DNA of 8,254 nucleotides from TMED161 sp964532515 (GTDB lineage Bacteria; Fidelibacterota; Marinisomatia; SCGC-AAA003-L08; D37C17). The notes under the pieces are model-generated. The model made no database searches. It was not told the origin of the DNA and saw only the letters and a program-made list of their open reading frames with translations. Positions 1 to 6,556 of this stretch are shown here, piece after piece; within the stretch, counting starts at the first letter, position 1; every line of letters starts with the position of its first letter. The position numbers and the translations under genes were made by a program. The DNA lies in NCBI GenBank assembly GCA_964532515.1, contig CAZHKH010000070.1:1-8254 (forward strand), written 5' to 3'.

Positions 1-116
1 TTTACAATAGTTTTATTCATCTTTGTTAAGCCTAATGCAATAAGAGTTTTTTTAGCATTCGTTTTATATCCTATTGGACTCTTAATTAATTTTATTTCAA
101 TTTTTTTGTTAGCCAT
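1..116 (-). CDS. rpmD: Ribosomal protein L30 (uL30), 3' end cut by window edge
   Basis: Small protein of the large ribosomal subunit that binds 23S rRNA. The first 38 codons are visible and begin MANKKIEIKLIKSPIG, followed by a segment ending ALGLTKMNKTIV. This is the L30 pattern of a first beta strand, an SPIG turn, then a helix and the LGL(R/T)K(M/L)N(K/Q)T motif. The family is usually about 60 residues, so roughly the last third lies beyond the left edge. It starts 16 bases after the rpsE stop, the usual place in the spc operon. An AAAGG sequence at the rpsE stop could serve as a rather distant ribosome binding site. Confidence is high from both sequence and position. Confidence 0.93.
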   Translation of the reverse strand, partial: MANKKIEIKLIKSPIGYKTNAKKTLIALGLTKMNKTIV

Positions 117-132
117 TATCAGTTTATAACCT

Positions 133-639
133 TTAACTAAAAAGTTGTTTTAAATTTATACCTCTATCTCTTGCAACCATAAGAGGATCTCTTAACTCCA
201 TTAAACCTTTTTGAACTGCTTTTACTACATTAACAGGATTAGATGAACCTGTAATTTTAGATAATATATTTGTAACGCCCGCTAATTCTAATACAGCTCG
301 TACTGCTCCACCTGCAATAATACCAGTTCCTGGAGATGCGGGCTTTAGAATTAATCTAACAGAACCATATTTAATTTTTAATTCATGAGGTATAGTTGAA
401 TTTATTATTGGTGCTTTAAAAATATTTTTTTTAGCATCTTCCTTAGCCTTATTTACAGCAGATGCAACATCTATAGCTTTTCCAAATCCTAGCCCTACAT
501 GACCATTACCATCACCTACAGCACAAACACAATTAAATCGCATAGATCTTCCACCAGTTGTTGCTTTTGAAATTCTTTTAATCGAAATTACATTTTCTTC
601 TTTTAAATCAAGCTCTGCAGGGTTAATAAACGTTCTCAT
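133..639 (-). CDS. rpsE: Ribosomal protein S5 (uS5)
   Basis: Small-subunit protein involved in decoding fidelity and mRNA entry. The 168-residue length is normal for the family. The N-terminal double-stranded-RNA-binding-like domain is visible, with the basic loop ISKATTGGRSMRF (residues about 22-34; the equivalent loop contacts spectinomycin in other bacteria) and the glycine-rich VGDGNGHVGLGFGKA. The C-terminal domain shows PASPGTGIIAGGAVRAVLE and SSNPVNVVKA, both family hallmarks. The ATG has a strong Shine-Dalgarno (AAAGGAGAGA directly upstream) in the 13-base gap after rplR. The stop is TAA. Nothing is odd about it. Confidence 0.98.
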   Translation of the reverse strand: MRTFINPAELDLKEENVISIKRISKATTGGRSMRFNCVCAVGDGNGHVGLGFGKAIDVASAVNKAKEDAKKNIFKAPIINSTIPHELKIKYGSVRLILKPASPGTGIIAGGAVRAVLELAGVTNILSKITGSSNPVNVVKAVQKGLMELRDPLMVARDRGINLKQLFS

Positions 640-652
640 CTCTCTCCTTTAA

Positions 653-1021
653 CTAAATTGATATTCCATTTTCTTTAAGTGTCTGAGCAATAATCTTTAC
701 TCTGCCATGGAATCTATACCCGCTTCTATCAAAAACAACTTTATCAATTTTTTTCGATTTAATTTTCTTTGATATTTCATTGGCTACAATTTTACTCATA
801 TCTGTTTTATTTTTACTTTTAGATATGTCTTTAGATATATCTTTATCTAAACTAGATGAAGAACAAATTGTAGAATTCGATTTATGATCAATAACTTGTA
901 CAGAAATATTTTTGTTTGATCTGAAAATAATAATTTTAGGATATTTTAAAGATCTATTAATCTTGTATGAAACTCTACTTTTTTTATTCTTCCACTTATT
1001 TCTTTTAGTAATAACTGACAT
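653..1021 (-). CDS. rplR: Ribosomal protein L18 (uL18)
   Basis: Large-subunit protein that, with L5, binds 5S rRNA and anchors it to the central protuberance. The 122 residues fit the family. Recognisable parts are the basic N-terminus, the strand IIIFRSNKNISVQVID (residues about 30-45), and the C-terminal FDRSGYRFHGRVK (residues about 97-109) that is diagnostic of L18. The middle (about residues 50-76) is a low-complexity Ser/Lys/Asp stretch that replaces the usual alanine-rich segment, as expected in an AT-rich genome. It starts two bases after the rplF stop, so its translation is probably coupled to rplF. The stop is TAG, one of only three in the window. Confidence 0.97.
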   Translation of the reverse strand: MSVITKRNKWKNKKSRVSYKINRSLKYPKIIIFRSNKNISVQVIDHKSNSTICSSSSLDKDISKDISKSKNKTDMSKIVANEISKKIKSKKIDKVVFDRSGYRFHGRVKIIAQTLKENGISI

Positions 1022-1023
1022 AT

Positions 1024-1572
1024 CTATGCTCCAACTCCAACTGTTTTTCCTGCTTTTCTTCTTATATGCTCATCAGAATACTTTATTCCTTTTCCTTTAA
1101 ATGGTTCAGGCTTTCTTAAAGCTCTAATTTTAGCTGCAACTTCGCCTACTTCTTGCTTATCTATTCCCTTAACTAGAATCGTAGTATTATTGGGAGTTTC
1201 AAAATCAATGGAATCTGGTTTTTCAAAATAAATTGGATGAGAATAACCAAGATTTAATAGTAAAAAATTATTATTACTTGCATCTGCTGTATAACCTACT
1301 CCAACAAGGTTCAATTCTTTTTTATATCCTTCTGATACTCCAACTATCATATTAAAAATTAAAGATCTTGTTAAGCCATGTAGCTCCTTGTACTCTTTTT
1401 CGTCATTTTTTCTAGTCACAGAAATACTATTATCATTGATTGACGCATCAATGCCATCCTTGATCGTATATGACAACTCTCCTAGGGGTCCCTTTGCTGT
1501 GAAAGTATTATTATCAAAAGCTACTGAGACCTTCTCAGGAATTAAAATTTCTTTTTTACCTATTTGAGACAT
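1024..1572 (-). CDS. rplF: Ribosomal protein L6 (uL6)
   Basis: Large-subunit protein near the factor-binding site, bound to 23S rRNA. It has 182 residues, the normal length, and the usual two tandem L6-type domains. It opens MSQIGKKEILIPEKVSV. The first domain carries LHGLTRSLIFNMIVGVSEGYKKEL (about residues 64-87; in L6 this region links the domains). The C-terminal signature KPEPFKGKGIKY plus IRRKAGKTVG near the end is diagnostic. It follows rpsH after 21 bases, which contain AAGGAAA as a ribosome binding site. The stop is TAG. Confidence 0.98.
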   Translation of the reverse strand: MSQIGKKEILIPEKVSVAFDNNTFTAKGPLGELSYTIKDGIDASINDNSISVTRKNDEKEYKELHGLTRSLIFNMIVGVSEGYKKELNLVGVGYTADASNNNFLLLNLGYSHPIYFEKPDSIDFETPNNTTILVKGIDKQEVGEVAAKIRALRKPEPFKGKGIKYSDEHIRRKAGKTVGVGA

Positions 1573-1593
1573 TATTATAAAATTTCCTTAATT

Positions 1594-1992
1594 TTACCAA
1601 ACATGACAGAGGACCTCTCCTCCAACTTTTAAAGATTTAGCTTTCTTGTTAGACATTACTCCTTTAGAAGTTGATAGTATCGCTATTCCCATTCCATTTA
1701 ATACTCTGGGCAACTTATCTGAACTAACATAGTTTCTACATCCAGGTTTACTAATCCTTTGTATCCCATGAATAACTGGATTATCAGCTTGATCGTAATT
1801 TAAAAAGACTCTTAGATTATCTTGAGTTTCATCTTTGATTAGAATATAATCTCTAATAAAATTTTCTTCTTTCAATACATATGATAACCTAATTTTTAGC
1901 TTTGATACGGGAATATCCGTCCAAGGCTTAGATGCCATTTGAGCATTTCTAATTCTAGTTAAAAAATCTGCTACTGGATCTGTCATAGTCAT
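1594..1992 (-). CDS. rpsH: Ribosomal protein S8 (uS8)
   Basis: Small-subunit protein that binds the central domain of 16S rRNA; in E. coli it also represses the spc operon by binding near the rplE start. The 132 residues are normal. The N-terminus TDPVADFLTRIRNAQ and the C-terminal RVLNGMGIAILSTSKGVMSNKKA followed by GGEVLCHVW are unmistakable. The STSKGVM(S/T)NK form is the one I associate with Bacteroidetes and relatives. Two ATGs lie two codons apart at the start (MTMTDP). The first is chosen because AAAGGA ends 11 bases upstream of it, against 17 for the second. I did not recognise an S8 repressor site at rplE. Confidence 0.98.
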   Translation of the reverse strand: MTMTDPVADFLTRIRNAQMASKPWTDIPVSKLKIRLSYVLKEENFIRDYILIKDETQDNLRVFLNYDQADNPVIHGIQRISKPGCRNYVSSDKLPRVLNGMGIAILSTSKGVMSNKKAKSLKVGGEVLCHVW

Positions 1993-2003
1993 AATTAATG
2001 CTT

Positions 2004-2009
2004 TCCTTT
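2004..2009 (-). promoter_or_regulatory. Shine-Dalgarno for rpsH that decides between two ATGs
   Basis: AAAGGA on the minus strand, 11 bases from the upstream ATG of rpsH and 17 from the one two codons later. The spacing favours the longer MTMTDP start, although the family starts vary here and both proteins would be functional. Confidence 0.6.
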
Positions 2010-2013
2010 AATT

Positions 2014-2319
2014 TTACCAACTCGCCTTAGATACCCCGGGGATCATTCCTTTTGAGGCTAATTCTCTGAAAGTAATTCTTGATAATCCAAATTTTCTGTA
2101 TACTCCCCTGGGCCTTCCTGTCACATTGCATCTATTTCTTACTCTAATTCGATTAGAATTTTTCGGTAACTTTTCTAACTTTAATCTAAACTTTTGTCTT
2201 TCCTCAAATGATAAATCAGTATTATTTATTTGCTCTAATAATTCTTTTCTTTTATTATACAATCTATTAGAGAGTTTAATCTTATGTTGATTATTAACAA
2301 TTTTAGATTTTTTTGCCAT
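2014..2319 (-). CDS. rpsN: Ribosomal protein S14 (uS14), zinc-free long form
   Basis: Small-subunit head protein that binds 16S rRNA. It has 101 residues, the long form without zinc. Only one cysteine is seen in the C-terminal core (RNRCNVTGRPRG), so the CxxC pairs of the short zinc-binding S14 are absent. The end FGLSRITFRELASKGMIPGVSKASW is the family hallmark and is closest, from memory, to Bacteroidetes-like S14. The ATG shares its first base with the TAA of the complete rplE frame (a TAATG junction), so translation is probably coupled to full-length L5. This supports reading rplE past its internal TGA. GAGGAGAG, about seven bases upstream inside rplE, is a good ribosome binding site. Confidence 0.97.
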   Translation of the reverse strand: MAKKSKIVNNQHKIKLSNRLYNKRKELLEQINNTDLSFEERQKFRLKLEKLPKNSNRIRVRNRCNVTGRPRGVYRKFGLSRITFRELASKGMIPGVSKASW

Positions 2320-2891
2320 TATATACTCTCCTCTTCTTTTTTAGAATGCTCTCTAAATGGAAATCCAAAAGATTTTAATAACTCATGAGCTGATTTGTCA
2401 TCCTTTGCTGATGTTACAAATGTAAAATTCATGCCTCTTATGCCATTTACCTTGTCATAATTAATTTCTGGAAAAACAACTTGATCATTAATTCAGAAAT
2501 TATAATTACCCCTACCATCAAATCCTTTTGGAGAAAATCCTCTAAAATCTCTAATCCTAGGAGATACAATTGCTATGAACCTTTCTAAAAATTCATACAT
2601 ATTTTTTTTTCTTAAAGTAACAGAAACTCCAACTGGATCATGCTGTCTTATTTTAAAATTTGAGATGGCTTTCTTAGATTTTGTAATCACCGGTTTTTGG
2701 CCTGTAATAGCTGATAATTCTTCTACTGCTTGCTTTAAACTGTTTTTATTATCTTTTGCGTCACCTAGCCCCATATTTAATACTATTTTTTCCAATTTGG
2801 GGACTTCCATTACATTCTTAAACCCTAGTTCCTTGAATAATAATTCGATCATACTCTCATTATAAAATTTTTCTAAATTTTCTTTTTCCAT
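2319..2891 (-). CDS. rplE: Ribosomal protein L5 (uL5) with an in-frame TGA at codon 133
   Basis: Large-subunit protein of the central protuberance, which binds 5S rRNA with L18 and contacts P-site tRNA. Codons 1-132 encode a normal L5 N-terminal part: VPKLEKIVLNMGLGDA (about 30-45), TGQKPVITKSKKAISNFKIRQ (about 63-83), and SPRIRDFRGFSPKGFDGRGNYNF ending at residue 132. Codon 133 is TGA. The same frame then continues with INDQVVFPEINYDKVNGIRG and ends LLKSFGFPFRE plus a short charged tail at a TAA. Together this makes 190 codons, the normal L5 length. In L5 the residue following GNY(S/N/T)x is an invariant glycine, so TGA replaces one GGA by a single base. The gene is either intact with a sequencing error, read through or recoded, or genuinely broken. 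The last is unlikely for a single-copy essential gene. It begins 11 bases after rplX with only a weak ribosome binding site. Confidence 0.93.
2493..2495 (-). other. In-frame TGA in rplE at an invariant glycine position
   Basis: The plus strand reads TCA here, so the minus-strand codon is TGA, between TTC (Phe132) and ATT (Ile134) of L5. Homologues such as E. coli L5 have GNYSMGVREQ against GNYNF-stop-INDQ here. Both flanks align in the same frame without an indel, so this is a point difference (GGA to TGA) and not a frameshift. Confidence 0.9.
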
Positions 2892-2902
2892 ATCTTTTCT
2901 AT

Positions 2903-3208
2903 TTAATCTAAAATGTTATTTGTTTTTTTTGAAAATCTAACTTTTGATCCATTATCTAATATTTTATAGCCTATTTTTACAGGTACATCATTTTCAACAT
3001 ATTGTACATTCGATAAATGAATAGATGTTTCTTTTTTCATTATTCCACCTTGAGGGTTTTCCTGTGTTGGCCTTTCATGTTTATTAATTATATTAATTCC
3101 TTCAACAATAACCCTGTTTTTTTCTGGATATACCTTTATAATTCTTCCTTTTTGGCCCTTATATCTACCCGTAATTACTTGAACTATATCATTCTTTTTT
3201 AATTTCAT
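2903..3208 (-). CDS. rplX: Ribosomal protein L24 (uL24)
   Basis: Early-assembly protein of the large subunit that binds the 5' part of 23S rRNA. It has 101 residues, the usual length. An N-terminal KOW motif is visible (KKNDIVQVITGRYKGQKGRIIKV, residues about 4-26), followed by VIVEGINIINKHERPTQENPQGG. The latter is the family core with its conserved basic loop, and KETSIHLSNVQYV follows. The end is a lysine-rich tail (KVRFSKKTNN). It starts two bases after the rplN stop, consistent with translational coupling. The stop is TAA. Confidence 0.98.
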   Translation of the reverse strand: MKLKKNDIVQVITGRYKGQKGRIIKVYPEKNRVIVEGINIINKHERPTQENPQGGIMKKETSIHLSNVQYVENDVPVKIGYKILDNGSKVRFSKKTNNILD

Positions 3209-3210
3209 AA

Positions 3211-3579
3211 TTATATCACTTCCGGAGCTAATGAAAGAATTTTCATGAATTTTTTCTCTCTTAATTCTCTTCCAACAGGACCAAAAACCCTTGTTCCAGT
3301 TGGTTCCATCTGATTGTTAATTAAAACTGCAGCATTATCATCAAACCTTATATAAGAACCATCTTTTCTTCTGATTTCTTTTCTCGTTCTAACAATTACA
3401 GCCTTGGATATTGTTCCTTTCTTGAGAGTGCCACCTGGAATTGCTTTCTTCACTGTTACAACAATAACATCACCCAATCGTGCATACTTACGTTTTGTCC
3501 CACCTAGGACTCTAATACATAGAGCTTCTTTGGCTCCGGTATTATCTGCTACATTTAATCTAGTTTCTTGTTGAATCAC
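3211..3579 (-). CDS. rplN: Ribosomal protein L14 (uL14), GTG start
   Basis: Large-subunit protein at the subunit interface (bridge with 16S rRNA). Its 122 residues match the family exactly. Visible landmarks are the start MIQQETRLNVADNTGAKE, then RVLGGTKRKYARLGDVIVV, the RKEIRRKDGSYIRFDDNAAVL block, and the ending GPVGRELREKKFMKILSLAPEVI. The start codon is GTG, the only non-ATG start among genes whose starts can be seen. It is fixed by alignment, since the protein normally begins MIQ, and by AAAGG nine bases upstream. In E. coli the spc operon has its own promoter before this gene; here only 12 bases separate it from rpsQ. The stop is TAA. Confidence 0.98.
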   Translation of the reverse strand: MIQQETRLNVADNTGAKEALCIRVLGGTKRKYARLGDVIVVTVKKAIPGGTLKKGTISKAVIVRTRKEIRRKDGSYIRFDDNAAVLINNQMEPTGTRVFGPVGRELREKKFMKILSLAPEVI

Positions 3580-3588
3580 AAATTTTAA

Positions 3589-3593
3589 CCTTT
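3589..3593 (-). promoter_or_regulatory. Shine-Dalgarno for the GTG start of rplN
   Basis: AAAGG on the minus strand, nine bases before the GTG and overlapping the TAA stop of rpsQ. It supports the GTG as the true start and suggests that termination on rpsQ and initiation on rplN are linked. Confidence 0.65.
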
Positions 3594-3861
3594 ATTTAAC
3601 TGCTTTCTTTTCTATATCTAAAACAATCCATCTTTTATGTTTACTTATAGGCTTTGATTCTAATATTCTTACAATATCACCAGCATTGCATATATTTTCA
3701 GGATCATGAGCATAATATTTTTTTGATTTTCTTATAAACTTTTTATACATAGGATGAGGAAATCGTCTTTCTACCCTAATAACTGCTGTTTTTTCCATTG
3801 GAGAGCTTACAACTTCACCTATAAGCTGCTTTTTATTTTTTATATTATTTTTTTCATCCAT
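3592..3861 (-). CDS. rpsQ: Ribosomal protein S17 (uS17)
   Basis: Primary 16S rRNA-binding protein of the small subunit with an OB fold. It has 89 residues, typical for the family. Characteristic parts are GEVVSSPMEKTAVIRVERRFPHPMYKK (residues about 15-41), the KSKKYYAHDPENICNAGDIVRI block (about 46-67), and ESKPISKHKRW near the C-terminus. The first dozen residues are a variable charged leader. The ATG overlaps the TAA of rpmC by one base (TAATG), so the two are probably translationally coupled. No strong ribosome binding site of its own is seen. Confidence 0.98.
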   Translation of the reverse strand: MDEKNNIKNKKQLIGEVVSSPMEKTAVIRVERRFPHPMYKKFIRKSKKYYAHDPENICNAGDIVRILESKPISKHKRWIVLDIEKKAVK

Positions 3862-4067
3862 TATGCTTCTCTTTTATTATTTATTGCACTCATTCTTGTT
3901 TTTATCCTTGCAATATCCCTCTTGGCAACCCTAATAGCCATGGGATGATCTAATTGCTGTAATGATTTTTGAAATCTCATATTAAAAAGAGCTTCTTTTT
4001 TTTCTTGCAACGCTTTATTTAACTCATCTATAGAAAGATCTATATAAGTATTTACTTTTTTTGCCAT
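3861..4067 (-). CDS. rpmC: Ribosomal protein L29 (uL29)
   Basis: Small helical protein beside the peptide exit tunnel of the large subunit, next to L23. It has 68 residues in two long helices. The diagnostic pieces are LSIDELNKALQEKKEALFNMRFQKSL (about 12-37) and the second helix HPMAIRVAKRDIARIKTRM. The RRDIARIKT-type motif is shared by nearly all L29 proteins. It follows rplP after two bases and has GGAG about 13 bases upstream. It ends in a TAATG overlap with rpsQ. Confidence 0.97.
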   Translation of the reverse strand: MAKKVNTYIDLSIDELNKALQEKKEALFNMRFQKSLQQLDHPMAIRVAKRDIARIKTRMSAINNKREA

Positions 4068-4069
4068 TT

Positions 4070-4483
4070 TTATAGTTCTCTCCTACTTACTATTTTTGCT
4101 TTAATAGGTAATTTATTTGAACATTTCCTAAATGCCTCTTGAGCTTCATTAAAATCTAATCCATCTAATTCAAACAATATTCTTCCAGGTTTTATTACAG
4201 CTACCCAATATTCAGGAGACCCTTTTCCTTTTCCCATTCTAGTTTCCGCTGGCTTTTTAGTTATAGCTTTATGAGGAAATATTCGAATCCAAACTTTTCC
4301 TACCTTTTTAATACTTCTAGATAGAACTATTCGAGCTGCTTCAATCTGCCTACTAGTAATCCAACCTGGCTCTAATGCTTTTAATCCAAAAGTACCGAAC
4401 GAAACATGACTTCCTCTAATTGCCATACCTTTCATTCTACCTTTTTGTGGCTTTCTATATTTAACTTTTTGAGGAGCTAACAT
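4070..4483 (-). CDS. rplP: Ribosomal protein L16 (uL16)
   Basis: Large-subunit protein that helps place A-site tRNA and lies near the peptidyl transferase centre. It has 137 residues, the standard length. Visible landmarks are the start MLAPQKVKYRKPQKGRMKG, ITSRQIEAARIVLSR (about 42-56), KVWIRIFPHKAITKKPAE (about 63-80), and the loop TRMGKGKGSPEYWVAV, which carries the arginine (residue 82) equivalent to the one hydroxylated in E. coli L16. The end LPIKAKIVSRREL is typical. A strong AAAGGAGAG precedes the start, and rpsC ends four bases before it. Confidence 0.98.
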   Translation of the reverse strand: MLAPQKVKYRKPQKGRMKGMAIRGSHVSFGTFGLKALEPGWITSRQIEAARIVLSRSIKKVGKVWIRIFPHKAITKKPAETRMGKGKGSPEYWVAVIKPGRILFELDGLDFNEAQEAFRKCSNKLPIKAKIVSRREL

Positions 4484-4487
4484 ATTA

Positions 4488-5111
4488 CTACCTTATCTCT
4501 CCTTTATAAATCCATGTTTTAATACCAATAATACCATATGTTGTTAATGCTTCAACATGTGCATAATCTATATTTGCTCTTAAAGTATGTAATGGTACTC
4601 TACCCTCTCGAAAGGTTTCAGACCTTGCAATATCTGCACCATTTAATCTTCCTGCTATACAAATTTTTATTCCTTCAGCTCCCATACTCATTGTACTTTG
4701 AATCGTCTTTTTTGCAACTCTTCTATAATTAACTTTCTTTTCTAATTGCTGAGCAATATTTTGGCCAACAAGGACAGCTTCAAGTTGTGGATTTTTTACT
4801 TCATTAACATTAATTTGCACCTCTAATCCAATCATCTTTGTAATCATCTTTTTTAAATTTTCAACTTCAGATCCACCTTTTCCAATAACTAATCCAGGTC
4901 TAGCTGTAAAAATATTAATAGAAATTTTCTTTGAATTTCTTTCGACTTCAATCCTTGCAATACTTGCATCTGAAAGTTTTTTATTAAGAAATTCTCTAAT
5001 TAGAATATCTTCATGCAACTTGCTAGCATAATTTTTTTCATCAAACCAAACAGAATCCCAAGTTTTATTGATTCCTAGCCTAATTCCTATTGGATTTGTC
5101 TTTTGTCCCAT
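4488..5111 (-). CDS. rpsC: Ribosomal protein S3 (uS3), short C-terminus
   Basis: Small-subunit head protein at the mRNA entry channel. It begins GQKTNPIGIRLGI, the classic S3 start. The KH domain is seen with ARPGLVIGKGG (GKGG at residues 77-80), and the C-terminal domain with AEGIKICIAGRLNGADIARSE and the RANIDYAHVEALTTYGIIG block. It stops at residue 207, right after KTWIYKGEI. The well-folded part is therefore complete and only the variable basic tail present in many bacteria (E. coli S3 has 233 residues) is missing. That is a natural length class and not a truncation. AAGGGG lies just before the ATG. The stop is TAG. Confidence 0.98.
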   Translation of the reverse strand: MGQKTNPIGIRLGINKTWDSVWFDEKNYASKLHEDILIREFLNKKLSDASIARIEVERNSKKISINIFTARPGLVIGKGGSEVENLKKMITKMIGLEVQINVNEVKNPQLEAVLVGQNIAQQLEKKVNYRRVAKKTIQSTMSMGAEGIKICIAGRLNGADIARSETFREGRVPLHTLRANIDYAHVEALTTYGIIGIKTWIYKGEIR

Positions 5112-5119
5112 TTTTCCCC

Positions 5120-5461
5120 TTATTTATTCTCTATTATTACTGTTATGTGACTCATCCTTTTTCTAATGGGTGTTGCTCTCCCCATAGCTGCAGGTCTAAA
5201 TCTCTTAAGCATTGGACCACCATCTACAAATATTGTTTTTATATACAAATCAGATTGATCAAAATTTGAATCATCATCAATATAATTAATATTTGAGACT
5301 GCTGAATTAAGTAATTTCAATAGAAACTTTGATGCTTTTTTATTAGTTGAAGATAATATATTTATTGCATCGTCAACTTTTTTACCCCTTATTAAATCTG
5401 CTACAAATCTAATTTTATATGGGGATTGTCTTACATATTTTAATTTAGATGAAGATTCCAT
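5120..5461 (-). CDS. rplV: Ribosomal protein L22 (uL22)
   Basis: Large-subunit protein whose long beta hairpin lines the nascent-peptide tunnel near the macrolide site. It has 113 residues, a standard length. It shows KYVRQSPYKIRFVADLIRGK (about 8-27), the helix region SKFLLKLLNSAVSNI, and the hairpin region with DGGPMLKRFRPAAMGRATPIRKR (about 80-102) followed by SHITVII. The AAGGA ribosome binding site is five bases before the ATG. It starts two bases after the rpsS stop. Confidence 0.98.
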   Translation of the reverse strand: MESSSKLKYVRQSPYKIRFVADLIRGKKVDDAINILSSTNKKASKFLLKLLNSAVSNINYIDDDSNFDQSDLYIKTIFVDGGPMLKRFRPAAMGRATPIRKRMSHITVIIENK

Positions 5462-5463
5462 TT

Positions 5464-5733
5464 TTATCCTTTTCTATCTCCAGAATGTGCTCTAAATATT
5501 CTTGTTGGAGAAAATTCTCCTAACTTATGACCTACCATATTTTCACTAACATAAACTGGAATAAACTTATGCCCATTATGAACAGCAAAAGTTAATCCAA
5601 CAAAAGAAGGCGATATTGTTGTTTTTCTTGACCATGTTTTAATAACTTGTTTTTTATCAGATGATGAAAGATTTTCAATTTTCTTCTCAAGTTTTGGGTC
5701 AATATATGGACCTTTTTTAAGTGATCTTCCCAT
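5464..5733 (-). CDS. rpsS: Ribosomal protein S19 (uS19)
   Basis: Small-subunit head protein that pairs with S13 near the A-site tRNA. Its 89 residues match the family. It begins MGRSLKKGPYID; the middle has KTWSRKTTISPSFVGLTFAVHNG; and it ends with FIPVYVSENMVGHKLGEF followed by SPTRIFRAHSGDRKG, all hallmark segments. It is placed between L2 and L22 as expected. AAGGA in the nine-base gap after rplB is its ribosome binding site. Confidence 0.98.
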   Translation of the reverse strand: MGRSLKKGPYIDPKLEKKIENLSSSDKKQVIKTWSRKTTISPSFVGLTFAVHNGHKFIPVYVSENMVGHKLGEFSPTRIFRAHSGDRKG

Positions 5734-5742
5734 TATTTATCC

Positions 5743-6553
5743 TTATTTCCTTCTTTTAACTATAAATTTATTTGATTGTTTATTTTTCTTTCTTGTCTTA
5801 TATCCTTTAGCTGGAGTGCCCCATGGGCTTACAGGATGACGTCCTCCAGAAGTTCTTCCTTCACCTCCACCATGTGGATGATCAACTGGATTCATAGCAA
5901 CTCCTCTAACTTTAGGTCTTTTACCTAACCATCTTGNNNNNNNNNNCATGACTTTTGTTTCCAACTGTACCTATGGTTGCAAGGCAATTTTCATTTATCA
6001 TTCTAACTTCCCCAGAGGGTAGCCTCAGGGTTACATTTCCATCTTCTTTAGCCATTATACGAGCATATGATCCAGCACTTCTTGATAGCTGTCCACCCTT
6101 TCCAATTTTCAATTCGATATTATGAACTAACATGCCATCTGGAATTCTATATAACGGCATAGAATTCCCAATTTTAAATGGAATATTTTCATCTTTTGAA
6201 GAAATAATTTTATTACCAACTTTTATTCCATCAGGGGCAATGATATATCTTTTTTCATTATCCTCATAATTAACTAATGCAATCCTTGACGATCTGTTTG
6301 GATCATACTCAATCGTCATAACTTCACATGAAATATTAAATTTATTTCTCTTGAAATCTATTATTCTATACCTTCGCTTATGACCACCACCTCTTCTTCT
6401 AGAAGTAATCTTGCCTGAATTATTTCTTCCGCCAGTCTTCTTTAGGGGAGCAGTTAGTTTTCTATAGGGCTTATCTGTAGTCAACTCATCAAATGTTGAC
6501 ACTGACATATATCTTTGGCTCGGTGTATCTGGTTTTAATTTTTTAACAGCCAT
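5743..6553 (-). CDS. rplB: Ribosomal protein L2 (uL2), interrupted by an assembly gap
   Basis: Largest protein of the large subunit, needed for subunit association and peptidyl transfer. Two pieces in different frames flank the N run. Upstream are 202 codons from MAVKKLKPDTPSQR through GGGHKRRYRIIDFKR and IEYDPNRS to TVGNKSH. Downstream are 63 codons from RWLGKRPKVRGVAMNPVDHP through HGGGEG (containing the functionally important histidine) to a TAA. Family alignment places 11 residues between H and RW. The gap edges supply one base of the first and two of the last, so 30 bases should be missing where ten Ns stand. This restores one frame and gives 276 residues, the normal length. It is one gene, not two and not a frameshift. 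It starts three bases after rplW, with GGAGA upstream. Confidence 0.95.
5937..5946. other. Assembly gap (10 N) inside rplB
   Basis: Ten Ns interrupt L2 between the codon for His202 and the last two bases of a serine-like codon (NCA) before RWLG. Ten bases would leave the two halves out of frame. Thirty bases restore the frame and the expected L2 length, so the Ns look like a fixed-size scaffold placeholder. Confidence 0.9.
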
Positions 6554-6556
6554 GGC

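Noticed and set aside
912..1100. Open reading frame on the plus strand, 62 codons, hydrophobic
   Set aside because: It lies wholly across rplR and rplF on the opposite strand, and its Leu/Phe-rich content is the complement of Lys/Glu-rich ribosomal codons.
2319..2492. The part of rplE after the TGA as a separate small gene
   Set aside because: It aligns continuously to the C-terminal third of L5 in the same frame and begins with no start codon or ribosome binding site at the break.
2493..2495. Selenocysteine or tryptophan at the rplE TGA
   Set aside because: The family has glycine here, not cysteine or tryptophan; all tryptophans in the window use TGG, and I did not recognise a SECIS-like hairpin after the codon, though I could not fold the RNA.
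2575..2865. Plus-strand open frame of 96 codons
   Set aside because: It is antisense to rplE, whose family assignment is certain, and shows no ribosome binding site or recognisable motif.
2892..2902. S8 translational repressor site before rplE
   Set aside because: Known in E. coli, but I see no clear matching hairpin in the 11-base gap and start region and could not fold the RNA.
3017..3202. Plus-strand open frame antisense to rplX
   Set aside because: Shadow of L24; aromatic-rich composition without motifs.
3754..3948. Plus-strand open frame resembling a membrane peptide
   Set aside because: Antisense to rpsQ and rpmC; the apparent hydrophobicity comes from complementing AT-rich lysine codons.
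4538..4732. Plus-strand open frame antisense to rpsC
   Set aside because: Shadow of S3 with no independent support.
5743..5964. Two separate genes or a frameshift in L2
   Set aside because: The frame change occurs exactly at the N run, and a 30-base true gap restores one normal-length L2.
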